Assembly (NCBI GenBank): GCA_049999725.1
Contig: JBNGIS010020402.1
Location: forward strand, 1 to 45,298
Source: Haplomitrium mnioides
Taxonomy: Eukaryota; Marchantiophyta; Haplomitriopsida; Calobryales
DNA length: 45,298 nt
Reading direction: 5' to 3'
Made by a program: the position numbers and the translations under genes. Positions within the stretch are counted from its first letter, which is position 1. Each line of letters opens with the position of its first letter. Below, piece after piece: positions 1-9,461 of this stretch. The notes beneath the pieces were generated by a model that did not search any database, was not told the origin of the DNA, and saw only the letters and a list, made by a program, of their open reading frames with translations.

Positions 1-137
1 GCATCTGGAAGAGGGTCGCGATTCCTGAAGGAGGTCGCGTTTTGTCCAGAAGGGGGGTCGCATCGTTCTTACTGCATAAGATCAAATCGCAAGCAGACGC
101 GATTTCGTGTCCAGGAGGCTGCGTTTGGTGTCTGGAA
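1..137. other. Left flank of LINE insertion, no gene seen
   Basis: This short GC-rich flank repeats a GGTCGCG/GTCGCGT motif several times but shows no convincing coding potential. It lies immediately left of the 17-base target duplication, so it was continuous with sequence from about 2,936 onward before the LINE inserted. Confidence 0.5.
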
Positions 138-154
138 GTCGTCCTGCAGTTTTC
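138..154. repeat. Target-site duplication, left copy
   Basis: GTCGTCCTGCAGTTTTC here is identical to 2,919-2,935. The two copies bracket exactly the T-run (poly(A) tail of a minus-strand element) on the left and the element's 5' end on the right, as expected for target-primed reverse transcription. Confidence 0.9.
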
Positions 155-170
155 TTTTTTTTTTTTGACA

Positions 171-191
171 GGAAATAAAAACTTTATTTCC
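171..191 (-). promoter_or_regulatory. LINE 3'-terminal hairpin with AATAAA signal
   Basis: On the minus strand GGAAATAAA, a three-base loop and TTTATTTCC form a perfect nine-base-pair hairpin. It holds the AATAAA signal (complement of 183-188) and lies just before TGTC and the poly(A) tail. Similar ends occur at 3,490-3,515, 17,380-17,405 and 17,585-17,620, with the stem progressively degraded. It may combine a poly(A) signal with a reverse-transcriptase recognition structure; the second role is inference. Confidence 0.6.
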
Positions 192-439
192 ACACATCAA
201 ATACAACCGCCGAAGCGGCAAGACATCAAGGTCTGGACCAAAGCAAACCACTCCCTCAAGGGTAGCCAAGTCGGGACACAAAGGTGTCCAGCGACAGCCA
301 CATGCCAGTAAAATCTATCACAATTCCTCCTAAGGTAGATCACTAGCCCTAGGCCATCAATCCAAAATATTATCAACATCTATAATTAAAGGGCACTTCA
401 CAGACACTCTAGTCCCTCTAATAATAGCCTGATACATCA

Positions 440-1918
440 TCAAGTCTCTGGTTCCATGGAAAGCCTAGAGGGATTTACACTGTGATGCAGTGAATCATCC
501 TCTAAGGACATTTCCAAGAAAATAGGACCTTCCTCCTGGATTCTCTTTGTCAAGACATCCTGTTCTGGAGACAAACGTTTTGAGGACCTTGTTCGGCACT
601 TGATGGCCAGGATAGTAGCTTTCTCTGACTTGCTGCATGTAGCCTGATTTGCCACTACCCCTTTCATTTTCTCCCGCCGTGTATACCTTTTTGTGACCTT
701 TTGCCACTTGCTCTCCTCCTGGTCAGAAACCGCCTCCACTGTTACTTGGGCTTCTGTGGTGGCTTCAGTCACATCAGCTTGGACAATTTGGAGCTTTGGT
801 GTCTCTTCAGACCCCAACTTGTCACTTGTACCAACAATCGTCTCATTAACCGCCATAGGAGCATCTGAGCCAGTCTCTGGTGCTGCAGCAGAATCATCTT
901 GGAAATCCCCTGTCACCCTCTGCACTCTTGGATGATGGATGGTAGAGGACCTCCTCCCTGAACTGGTCTGTATTTTGTGTTGACCATCACAGTGATTCTC
1001 TGCCAATGGGATCGCCTCTGCCTGATCTCTTGATTCTTTCTCTTCTGCTGAGTGCCTTCCTTGATCTTCGAAGTCCTTTGATGCGGATGGAGAAGCCTCG
1101 GGATTCAAAGAAGGTGCCCTATTGGCATGCGTGATGGCCTCACCCCTCCTTTTGTTGGCAAATCCACGTGCCCTCCCTCTAGGACATTTTCCAACTAGGT
1201 GATCAGTGCTCCTGCAGAGGAAGCATCGAAGAGGAATTCCGTCGTACTCAACCTCTTGGGAGTAGGTCCCCTCGAGGCACAATAGCTCCAAAACTGAACT
1301 TACTCCTTTGGATGTGTCAAGCTGGACACAGAATCTGACATGCATCTCATCAAGTACGGAAGGAACATAAATGATTTTTCCAAAGAGGCTAGCAATCATT
1401 GGAAGCTGATTGCGTAGCTCTTCTGGGAAGAACGGCAAGGTAATCCAAGTAGGGACCTGAGCTTGTTCGACCAGTGGGTCAAACTTTGGTCGCCATGGTT
1501 GGAATATACATTTCATACTCTTCAAAGAGAAGGGTACTCCAGTAAGGAGCTCGGTTCTGACATTTTCTTCTTCTGCCAAAACGAGAAAAAAACCTTTGCC
1601 AATCATCCTGAGCACTGTAGCCTTCCACCCTTTCTGAGAACAAATTTTCCCAAACCATTCAGAAATCTCCTTGAGGCCTGGGAAGAAGCTCCTAAACCGT
1701 CCAATGAGTAATCTCTTCCTAAGCTGATCAGAAGTGAGAGAGCATAAATCCTGATCCACTCTGAACACTTTTGGAGGCACGGAAATGGTCTTCTTCCTTC
1801 TTTCCTCTGCTTCATGACTCTTGAGTTTACAGGGGAAGGGGCGGCTAAGGGATGAGTTTCCTAACAGCACTTCTTTTCCCAAACGAGACCCAGGTGACCA
1901 AGGAGCAGCCTTCGACAT
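440..1918 (-). CDS. LINE ORF1 protein, DUF4283 plus CCHC zinc knuckle
   Basis: Intact ORF of 492 codons from the first in-frame ATG at 1,918; the frame is open upstream to a stop near 2,025 but has no earlier ATG. Residues roughly 65-185 resemble DUF4283, the RNA-binding-like N-terminal domain of plant LINE and transposon gag-like proteins, with a conserved FQPWRPKFDP stretch. A zinc knuckle C-x2-C-x4-H-x4-C lies at 1,184-1,225 (about residues 232-245). The C-terminal half is acidic, polar and low in complexity, followed by a basic KRYTRREK patch. Expected role is binding element RNA into a ribonucleoprotein. It is the only protein of its element. Family assignment is from motif recognition. 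Confidence 0.85.
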   Translation of the reverse strand: MSKAAPWSPGSRLGKEVLLGNSSLSRPFPCKLKSHEAEERRKKTISVPPKVFRVDQDLCSLTSDQLRKRLLIGRFRSFFPGLKEISEWFGKICSQKGWKATVLRMIGKGFFLVLAEEENVRTELLTGVPFSLKSMKCIFQPWRPKFDPLVEQAQVPTWITLPFFPEELRNQLPMIASLFGKIIYVPSVLDEMHVRFCVQLDTSKGVSSVLELLCLEGTYSQEVEYDGIPLRCFLCRSTDHLVGKCPRGRARGFANKRRGEAITHANRAPSLNPEASPSASKDFEDQGRHSAEEKESRDQAEAIPLAENHCDGQHKIQTSSGRRSSTIHHPRVQRVTGDFQDDSAAAPETGSDAPMAVNETIVGTSDKLGSEETPKLQIVQADVTEATTEAQVTVEAVSDQEESKWQKVTKRYTRREKMKGVVANQATCSKSEKATILAIKCRTRSSKRLSPEQDVLTKRIQEEGPIFLEMSLEDDSLHHSVNPSRLSMEPET

Positions 1919-2078
1919 GTTGACAAAGAGAGTTTTCCAGCAGTCCAAATCCTTCGAACCAGCCAACTCGTCACTCTGCCGCGTTAGGAGACCTGTATTT
2001 CCTTCGAAGCTGCCTAATGCTGCTTTCGATCAATAACAACCCTGAACTCTCCTGCGACGCGATTCCCCTGCGACTCCA

Positions 2079-2200
2079 ACGTTAAGGACCTAGTACATGA
2101 CACCATCACGAAAAGACTCCCTTGATGCGACTCTCCTCTGCCATGCCAACATTAAGGCACCTTGTTCATGACACCATCACTAAGAATCACCTTGTTCACG
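2079..2200. repeat. Imperfect 67-base tandem repeat in LINE 5' UTR
   Basis: Two degenerate units share CCAAC(G/A)TTAAGG followed by a TTCATGACACCATCAC-like block, about 67 bases apart. They sit in the 5' UTR of the ORF1-only element. Confidence 0.6.
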
Positions 2201-2460
2201 AAACCAACACGAAGAAGCCATTCTCCATTCGCGGGCAGAACCACGAACGGCAGGGATATCGCGAGCAGGAAAAACGCTCACGACCTCCTCTTCTGCGTAT
2301 CGCGTTGAGCTGCAAAGAACGTTTTCGAGGGGCTCCTCTCCTGCATCGCTTGTTTATTCTTTCTCCCGCAGCGGGCTCTCCTAAGACAACCTTCTCCTGC
2401 CGTTACGGGCGTTTCCGCGAAGCTATCCTCCTACGACTGCATTAAGGATCCATCGCATGT

Positions 2461-2640
2461 AAAAAAACGGACACGGACACTCGCATTGCAGCCGACTCGC
2501 GATAGCAGGAAAACGTGGAAGCAGAAAACCCAGGTCGCAGGAAAAAACGGACACGGACACTCGCATCGCAGCTGACGAGAAAACGCAGGAAAACGTGGAA
2601 GCAGCAAACGCAGGTCGCAGGAAAACGCAGGAAGCAGAAA
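2461..2640. repeat. 80-base tandem repeat in LINE 5' UTR
   Basis: The block ACGGACACGGACACTCGCAT, then a GCAGGAAAACGTGGAAGCAG-like block and CAGGTCGCAGGAAAA, occurs twice with an 80-base period (starts near 2,467 and 2,547) and then decays. Tandem 5'-UTR monomers are a known promoter architecture in some LINEs; promoter function here is inference. Confidence 0.75.
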
Positions 2641-2918
2641 AGCAGGTCGCAGCGCGCAATGCCCGTGGCCACGAACGAACTCCAGCGAATTTTATTTTTT
2701 ATTTTTTTTCCACTTCTATGAGAGCTCTAGCTCAAATCGCGAGCTGTAGGTGTCAAAATACTCCTCGTCTAGAAACGAGATCCATCAACTGCTTAGTAGT
2801 GTGGAATAGATTCCCACTCTTCATCTTGAAGGAGCCGCGATGGCCGCCATCAAACCTCTGCCCTCGGCCCGCTGCTGCCAGTTAGGTCTTCTCTACTGCT
2901 GGCTGCATTCCTGATGTC

Positions 2919-2935
2919 GTCGTCCTGCAGTTTTC
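2919..2935. repeat. Target-site duplication, right copy
   Basis: Identical to 138-154 over 17 bases. It fixes the 5' end of the ORF1-only element at 2,918. Confidence 0.9.
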
Positions 2936-3063
2936 GTTCGAACCTGCTCACGAGAAGGCTTTCACGAATCTGCTGTCGCACGACCTCTTCTTTGGAGCTG
3001 AAGTTTTTCCTTCTCTTTTGTCACAATACTCATCTAAGTGGATTTTTCGCTGCTGCAGAATAT

Positions 3064-3310
3064 CAAGTCGATGTCACTGGTACACATGATGAGGCTGAAT
3101 AGTCTGAAACATTGTGTCTGACACCACATTGTCAAGGCTGCACTCTATGCGTGCACAGTTGTGATGTGTGTAGGTTTTTCCTAGACTGTTGCAGCTTCCA
3201 TTTAATTGTTTTTGTGGTTAGTTTTGCTCTTCACAACTTCATAACTAGTATATTGTTATTATTCGCTCATTAATTATTTTCCTGGAGCTTTGGAGTTCAC
3301 TGCAAGCTAT
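3064..3310. repeat. Dispersed repeat family, copy A
   Basis: Contains TGTCTGACACCACAT, a GTTGTGATGTGTGTAGG-like block and GCAGCTTCCATTTA followed by TTTTTGTGGTTAGTTTT. The same order of blocks occurs at 3,795-4,025 (diverged) and 18,868-19,118, and the last part alone at 6,650-6,725. No coding potential is evident and its class is unknown. Confidence 0.6.
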
Positions 3311-3454
3311 CATGCCCAAGTTCTTCCGCCACTACAGGAGTACGTTTAGAGTTCAGTGCTAACCAACATCATACCCAAGTCTCCCATTTCCTCGAGAAAG
3401 GTGCTGGATGGGACAATAGTTTTGCCACTGGCATAACTTAGATTCATGGCTGGA

Positions 3455-3594
3455 CTGACAATGCCTTTGTTTTGTTTTTTTTTTTTTTTTTGACAGGAAG
3501 TGAAAACTTTATTTCCACACATCAAATACAACCGCTGAGGCGGCAAAACTTCAAAGTCTGGACTAAAGTAAACCACTCCCTGACAATGCCTTTG
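3455..3594 (-). mobile_element. 5'-truncated LINE tail with 15-base duplications
   Basis: About 110 bases of the same 3' UTR and poly(A) tail as the element at 155-2,918, on the minus strand (T-run from about 3,470). CTGACAATGCCTTTG at 3,455-3,469 recurs exactly at 3,580-3,594, flanking the insert; the first base of the right copy may belong to the element. This is a severely 5'-truncated target-primed insertion and shows the family has been mobile at least twice within this window. Confidence 0.85.
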
Positions 3595-3794
3595 GTAAAG
3601 TAGTACTTTGTCAATGCTCCGAATTGTTCTCTTGGATGTCTGCTTCACAACACAAACTAAAGTGAAGTGAGTGATGTCACTAACAGATGCTTGAGCATGG
3701 ACAGTATTTGATTAGTTTGGATTATTGGTGGAGTGCTTGGCAACATCAGGACTGATTTTTCCCATTACCTCCAGAAAGTGGTAGGAACTGTCAG

Positions 3795-4025
3795 GAGCTG
3801 ATGAAACCAGCAGGGAGCGGTAGGTTATCACTGCCACACATAGTGAGACTGATTGGTTTCAAACTTTGTGATGGGCATGAGATTGTGAGGGCTTCACTCT
3901 ACGTTGCAGTAGATGTGATGCGTGTAGGTTTTTCTGAAACTATTGCAACTTTCATTTGGCTACAATCACATATTTGTGTGGTTTGTTTTACTGTCCACAT
4001 CTTCATGACTATATTAATTTGCATG
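3795..4025. repeat. Dispersed repeat family, copy B
   Basis: Diverged relative of copy A: GAGCTGATGAAACCAGCAGGG, an ATCACTGCCACACATAGTGAG-like block, GTGATGCGTGTAGGTTTTT and a TTCATGACTATATTAAT-like end. The order of blocks matches 18,868-19,118. No gene is seen in it. Confidence 0.5.
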
Positions 4026-4375
4026 AATACTGAGACCCAGTACTAGAAACAAATGTAGGTTTTAAAATTTCTTCATTCTAATGTAATTCCGTACACAGAC
4101 ACGAGTTTGTTGCATTTTTGCCTCAAAATGCACACCTTATCAGCTACTAAAGGGAATCTAGTTCTGATGTGGCGAGATTGGCTGCCTTACAAGTGATAAT
4201 CCATTGATATAGGGGAATAGGTCATGCATGGAACTTTGGAATTGTCTCCTATCCTGTTTCTGCTCAGTGAGATATGTATGTTTGATATATGCATAAAACG
4301 CAAAACCAAAGGAACATGGAATAAACACTAGCCTCTCTATTTAAAAATTATGTTTTTGTATGTGTGATATATCAG
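4026..4375 (+). other. AT-rich intron-like stretch, no gene seen
   Basis: No coding frame is evident. Its right end, a T-rich run ending in ATATATCAG, is a plausible 3' splice site for the exon at 4,376, so this is probably the 3' part of an intron whose upstream exon I could not identify. Confidence 0.4.
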
Positions 4376-6173
4376 GAAGGCAAGGCTATAAAACTGTAAA
4401 AGCTCGCAATCGTAGTAGAGGAAACTCGGTAGCCCAACTTTCGCAAGGGACTGGAGTGAATTCTAGGGTCTTACCATCTTCAAAAGGCGGTGTTGATTGC
4501 CTCGATCCATGGGATGAGTTAACTGCCCCTTGGACAGCATTTTCTCAAGGTCCTCTTGAGCGACCACTAACTAGATCACAGGCGAAAGCAATGAATTTGG
4601 CACAAGGAACAAGGGTTGACTGGATAGACCCCAACTTTGGCCATGGTGTCGAAACTCATGAGGAGAATGAAATCGGAAGCAATAGCAGAGGAAAGGGAAT
4701 TCTACAAGAAGTTGCATTTACAGGCAATGGTATACGTGAAAGCACTCAGGAGCCTGAAACAGACGTCGCTGCTGCCATTGAGGATCTTCTAGCCCAAACA
4801 TGCAAGGTACACACTTATACTTCAAGAATCAACCTTACTGTAATGAGTTGTAGTTTCATTACTTGCATTGAGTTTTTTGTTAGCCTTTTCTTTTGTGACC
4901 CAAAGCAAACAATTTTATTTAATTTTTTTGTTATCCTTTACTGTATATCATTACCTTTACTCGAAGGTCAAGTTGTGACTACCTGTCTTGCTCACCAACT
5001 TAATCCATGAATTGTACACAGGTTATGCCAGATGAAGTATCAAAGAGCCATATTGCTGATCAGGATGTATCCTAGCTACTAAATTTGAGAAGAATGCCCA
5101 AAAAAAGGTCAAATTTGTTGTGTTAATTTGCATGAATTGAGATGGTGAACACTTCCTTCATGGCAGCTCAGCTTGTCTCACCAGGACCCACACAATTGGA
5201 AAGACAAAACAGGGAAGTGAGACATCTACATTCCAATTTTAAGCGTCCAAGACTCTTTCCAAGCAGGTGCGAGGACAGTTTGTATCATTCTTAGTGCTTT
5301 TTGACCGATGCTGTTGTATAACATTTTTTGCATGGTGTCCTATCAGCTACCGTATTCCAATATTCGTTCTAGTTATCATCTTGTTAGGCATGGTGGATTT
5401 TCTGTTCCATGTGCTACTTATTTTAGGGATCTATGATAATTTATAAATTGCAACTAAAAATTCAGATTGGCTTATGCATTATGTCCTTTATTACGTGCTC
5501 TGCCAGAAATCATGAACTTATTGAGGAGTGTTTAAATCGAGTTTCAGACGATGATAGTCTTGAGCAATTTCAAGAATCACAAATGGATTCCCAGGTATAA
5601 ATTGCTGGTGCTTGAAATATATCTGGCTGTTGTTTCTGGCAGAGTCTAAGACTGTTCATTGGTTCTTAGAACATTGGCTTGTCATAATCTTGATCGTTAC
5701 TCTTGGAAACTAGTTTGGACTATGGAAAAGTACAAGATTTCTGTACAGAACACATCATGTTGCATTGCTCAGTAATTGATTGTCACCATATCTGTCTAGT
5801 GAGGATAATTTTGATGTTCTCGTTTCCCATATCATTGTCCCATGTGCATCTGTGTTGAACTGATGTCATCGTTTCCATCCTAGTCAACATATTATCTCGC
5901 ATGTCTCATCAACACGGTGAGGATATCTGTAAATTTGTCTGGTGACTGTCTTTTCTGGGGAAGAAAGTTATCATTTTTTCTTTTCAAGAGCAGGTGGTGG
6001 GTTATGATGAAGATTTTTCTGGCAAGCAAAAGATAATAGAGAGGGTGCGAACACGGAGCATTACAACGGCTGCCTTCTATTCTACTAAGGGGACTTCTGA
6101 GGTTGGGGAGAAAAATGGTTGGGAACGAACTGACTTCAATCGTCTTTTTGAAGCAGCTGAGGCAAACAAGTGA
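4376..6173 (+). CDS. Unrecognised gene, five 3'-terminal exons
   Basis: Five exons can be chained with GT-AG borders and matching phases, without an in-frame stop until the final TGA: 4,376-4,806, 5,022-5,066, 5,172-5,266, 5,507-5,594 and 5,994-6,173. The first begins mid-codon, so upstream exons exist but were not found. The predicted piece is about 278 residues, polar and charged. It includes PLTRSQAKAMNL and VDWIDPN in the first exon, LFPSRNHELIEECLNRVSDD across the third and fourth, and ends in ERTDFNRLFEAAEANK. I do not recognise the family; a nuclear protein is possible from its composition only. Conserved phases and lack of decay contrast with nearby transposons and suggest a working host gene or a recent duplicate. 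Confidence 0.6.
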
Positions 6174-6631
6174 TATTACTTTTGAGAATTCTCTTCCTCA
6201 ATGTAAGAATCTCAGTATTTTAGTTTTCAGTGGTGGCCACGTAGCTTATAATCAAGGCAGGAGTGCCAAGTGGAGAAGTTGACACTACTGTGCAATGGGT
6301 GTGATACTAAGTACCATTGTTTTGTGCCCATCTGTAAATTGGAGTATTTCAATCATGGTAAAAATAATATCCCATTGGTCAGCATTTTTGCTAGACAGAA
6401 ACTTGTATTACATTCTGAAATTGTATATCTGAGTATATCTGAGTAAGATAGTTACGAGTTTAATCGGCTTGTCTGAGCCAATAGCATGTTTTTCTTTCTT
6501 GTGGTGTCATCTAGAATGTTGGAAATTGAGAAGCAGCTCACAATTTTGCTGCTGGAACAGAGTGGGAGTTTTGATCCTGGGAGGATCATCTGTGAAGAGA
6601 ATTCTCTTGTGTTGCTTGTTCTAATTTAATT
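6174..6631 (+). other. Presumed 3' UTR and spacer
   Basis: AT-rich sequence after the stop of the five-exon gene. It contains GAGTATATCTGAGTATATCTGAGTAA-type short tandem pieces near 6,427-6,445 but no ORF of note. No clear poly(A) site could be fixed. Confidence 0.35.
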
Positions 6632-6743
6632 TAGGATAACTATTTCAGGTTTTTCTTAGACTATGGCAGCTTCCATTTATTTGTTTTTGTGGTTAGTTTT
6701 ACTCTCCTCTTCTTCATAACTATATTAGGATAACTATTTCAGG
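6632..6743 (-). mobile_element. 76-base retrocopy-like insert with 18-base direct repeats
   Basis: TAGGATAACTATTTCAGG occurs at 6,632-6,649 and exactly at 6,726-6,743. Between them is a short piece of the dispersed repeat family seen at 3,064-3,310. Read on the minus strand the insert ends in a short A-run. Direct repeats of this length with an A-terminated insert fit LINE-mediated retroposition of a short RNA fragment. Confidence 0.6.
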
Positions 6744-6908
6744 GGAGGTTTTAGAGGGAGTGACATGGCAGCTCCTGGAGGTGCCACATGTCCTCACCAG
6801 GAAGCTTCCTGAGACATTTAATGTTTTTTGTCTCAGGGAGCAAATATGTACAAACACATGCAGTCTTCTGCATGCAATTACAAGAAAATGAAAAAAGTCA
6901 TGTTGGAA

Positions 6909-8245
6909 TCAGAATCAGAATAAGTTTAAGGTCCCATGCCAGCCCTAGGGCCATAAAGACCAGAAGTACACCTGCGCACCGAGGTGCGGTAGAGAAAGTA
7001 AAAACCGTAGTCCGACATCACATGACGTCAACTACGAAGTGTCCTGAGAAGTGAAACCCCCAATCAACTAAGGTTGGGGGCCTATAAGCAAGTGCGATAA
7101 TAGAAATACCAATATCAATAAGATAAAGTATAAAAGCGTAGTTATAGTCATTCAAGCTGAGATCAAGATCAAAATCAGACTCTAACTATTTATTTTTGGT
7201 CACATCAGATAAGTCAATCTGGTCGGGGAGGTAGGATTTGCATCTTCCCTCCTCGGATCGCTGCCCGTTTTCCCTCTTTCCATGCTTCTTTCATTTTCCG
7301 GATTTCAGTCGGGAGGTTCCTTCTTTGATCTGGTGACAGGTCCTCAAAAATCCATAGAGGTTGTCCTTTGAGGGCTTTCTTGGATTTCAGGAGAGCCCGT
7401 CAGTCTTTGGCATTCTGGAATTTGATGAGGATTGGTCTGTTCTTACTTGAGGGCTTGCCGATTCTCTGGCATATTGAGTGTATTTTCGTGATGCCGCATG
7501 GTCGTAGGATCTGCTCTTGGATCATTTCCTGTGTATTCTCCGTTGGCTGTTCTGCTATCCCGTGTACAATCAGGTTCAATTCACGTCCATGTAGCTCTTG
7601 TTCTTCCTTTAGGATCCCTTGAACTGTTGCTCGGACCAGGCATGGGTCTGGGGTTCCCTTCACAACACTGGACCAGGACTGGGTCACTTGAGTTCTGGTG
7701 TCCCGTAGACTTTCCTCCAAGGTGTGGTACAAATGTTCTGTCTCGGTGAATTTGTTCTTGGTTGTTTCGTAGTAGCGTGTACATGTTTCTTTCAGATCTG
7801 TGCATTTCTCTCCCATAGTGTTGAGTGTCATCATGTCAGACGTCTGTTTAGTCACTAGGTTGTCTATATCTTGGCGCAGGCCACTCTGTCGATTCTGCAG
7901 TGTAACACATGTTTCCCTCAGATATGTGTAGTTCTCCTCCATATTTGTGTTGAGTGTCTGCCTGTCAGACATCTGTTTGTCCGCTAGGTCTACTAGATCT
8001 TGGCGTAAACTGGTCTGGTGATTATGTAGTGTAGCACAGTTGAGCTCCAGTAGCAGTAAGCGTTGCAAAATGCTCTCATTGGACTCCTTCAGGTGTTGTA
8101 TCTGTGTGTCCGAATCAGTTTTTTGCCTGTCAAGTTGTTTTGTCAGGGAGTGAACTATTTTCTCCAGTTTTGTAAGATCTGGGCATCCGCAAATTTTTGG
8201 GTCTTCTAGTTGATTCTTTGCTCCTTGTCTGGTCCTGGTTGCCAT
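6909..8245 (-). mobile_element. LINE remnant with L1-like ORF1 and microsatellite tail
   Basis: Minus-strand ORF1 (7,214-8,245) followed by about 300 bases of non-coding sequence with several inverted repeats (CGCACC/GGTGCG near 6,978-6,991, and a CCCCCAA/TTGGGGG pair near 7,050-7,080). The minus strand ends in ATTCTGATTCTGATTCC at about 6,909-6,930, a short tandem tail rather than poly(A). No ORF2 sequence lies between ORF1 and this end. That the non-coding part is the element's own 3' UTR is inference; no target duplication was found. Confidence 0.55.
7214..8245 (-). pseudogene. LINE ORF1p: coiled coil, RRM, C-terminal domain; one nonsense
   Basis: ATG at 8,245. Residues about 20-180 are heptad-rich with two clear repeats of about 46 residues (SLRQDLVDLADKQMSD and GLRQDIDNLVTKQTSD), giving a trimer-type coiled coil. 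An RRM-like domain follows with NLIVHGI and RPILIKF as RNP-like strands. A TGA at 7,400-7,402 (probably from CGA) interrupts it right after QNAKD. The same frame then continues through LKGQPLWIFEDLSP and the basic RKMKEAWKEGKRAA helix to a stop at 7,214. That order matches type II LINE ORF1 proteins such as human L1 ORF1p (Transposase_22). It would coat element RNA. It is unrelated to the DUF4283-type ORF1 at 440-1,918. Confidence 0.8.
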
Positions 8246-8363
8246 CTTTAACAGCCAAGATCAATTCTTTGCACCAGTACCCCAGATATCTCAGAATCTG
8301 GTTTGGAGTATCAAATCGTGTGTGATCAGCCTGCAGATCAAATGCATTGACAATCCTGGTTGT
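8246..8363. other. Non-coding, possible LINE 5' UTR
   Basis: Just upstream of the L1-like ORF1 start on the minus strand. It has a short CAGATATCTCAGAATCTGG inverted-repeat-like stretch. Nothing else is supported. Confidence 0.3.
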
Positions 8364-8462
8364 GCCCAGAAATCACAATTCTGTGGCAAGAAATCACAGT
8401 TCTATGTCCAGAAATCGCAGTGTTGTGCCCAGAAATAACAATTTTGTGCTTGGAGATCACCT
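8364..8462. repeat. Minisatellite, about 22-base unit
   Basis: Four to five degenerate units of the type TGCCCAGAAATCACAATTCTG, period about 20-24 bases. Confidence 0.75.
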
Positions 8463-9268
8463 TTATGCTTGCAGACAGGGTTTGCACTCGAGGAAGGCTC
8501 AAGGCAGAGCAGAATATGCAGGATTCGCAGAGATTGCAGAGCATTGAGTAGCTGCTCTGTCGAAGTTGTCGAAACACTCAGCTATCTTCAAGGTTGACTC
8601 GCAGGCTGGTGTCGATATCGCAGGGCTGCAGCAGAAATCTTGAGCTCGATGAGAACCCAGGTCAAAAAATAGGTCGTAGAACAGATAGGAAGTAGCAAGT
8701 CGAGAAGCGTGCACTACCAACGCATTGAAAGCAGAGCAAACCAGCTACATCTCGGTAGCTTCGGGACGCCTTTTTGCATTCATGTCAGCACCCACCATAG
8801 AGATGTTGAACTTCTCTTTCAGGTGTCGGTCGAACCGCAGATGGCAGGGGCACCAGTAGAACAATAGGACGCACCAGAGAAGTAGTCAGGTGTGAAACGC
8901 AGCAGGTCGAACGGGAAACAGCAGGTCGAACAAGCCTCCTGGACTAGTTGATCTCGGCTAGAGGCTCTGCGTGATTTGTTAGACTCGTTTGATAGTCTAG
9001 ATTTGATGATGATCATAAGCTATGAGGTGAGATTAGTATCCAAGCGGGAAAAGGAGTAGCAAGCATTCAATCATGGTGGGCTTCCATAGCTGCTCGATCC
9101 AGCCCCCCCTGCATTTGGTTCTTATGCCAAATGTTCTTGTTGCAAACCTAAAGAGAATACAAAGGATTCTTCATAAACTCCCGGTTTTGAAACAAGAACA
9201 TTCAGCTGGAGAGGGGGCTGGTTCAGGAGGGCGGTGCGCGGGCGGTGTGTTCAGCAGAGAGACTGGTG
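8463..9268. other. No gene recognised
   Basis: About 800 bases of moderately GC-rich sequence with recurring GCAGGTCGAAC/TCGAAGTTG-type words near 8,560-8,620 and 8,900-8,935. ORFs are short and overlap on both strands, so I treat them as chance. Confidence 0.4.
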
Positions 9269-9270
9269 AG

Positions 9271-9302
<32 letters not shown>
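9269..9302. repeat. GA microsatellite
   Basis: Near-perfect (GA)n tract of about 15 units ending in GGGAGTGG. Confidence 0.95.
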
Positions 9303-9305
<3 letters not shown>

Positions 9306-9461
9306 TGGAGAGAGGCAAGTACGAAGCTGCTTGTTTGTCCACATGCAACTAAATCAGCACCTGCTCGATTCCAGCTTGTGACCAAGTTTATCGCCCATAG
9401 ATTTAGAGCTGGGTGCAGATAGGGTCCTAGCACATTGCTGGTGTTGCATACTGTATATAAA

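Larger units (their letters stand above)
155..2918 (-). mobile_element. Complete ORF1-only non-LTR retrotransposon
   Basis: Minus-strand LINE-type element bounded by a perfect 17-base target duplication. In element order it has a 5' UTR of about 1 kb with tandem repeats, one long ORF with DUF4283-like and zinc-knuckle domains, a 3' UTR of about 285 bases with AATAAA, and a poly(A) tail (T-run at 155-166). There is no endonuclease or reverse transcriptase and no room for ORF2. The intact ORF and perfect duplication suggest a fairly recent insertion. A decayed relative at 15,717-17,415 has the same ORF1-to-3'-UTR junction, which argues that the missing ORF2 is a family trait. It would need an autonomous LINE to supply reverse transcriptase in trans. 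Confidence 0.85.

Noticed and set aside
2122-2885. ORFs of 68-107 codons upstream of the LINE ORF1
   Set aside because: They lie in the repetitive 5' UTR on the opposite strand and in overlapping frames, without domains.
5994-6173. Cohesin kleisin (RAD21/REC8) C terminus, because of an RTRS motif
   Set aside because: The rest of the exon does not match the conserved kleisin winged-helix end. The gene is left unassigned.
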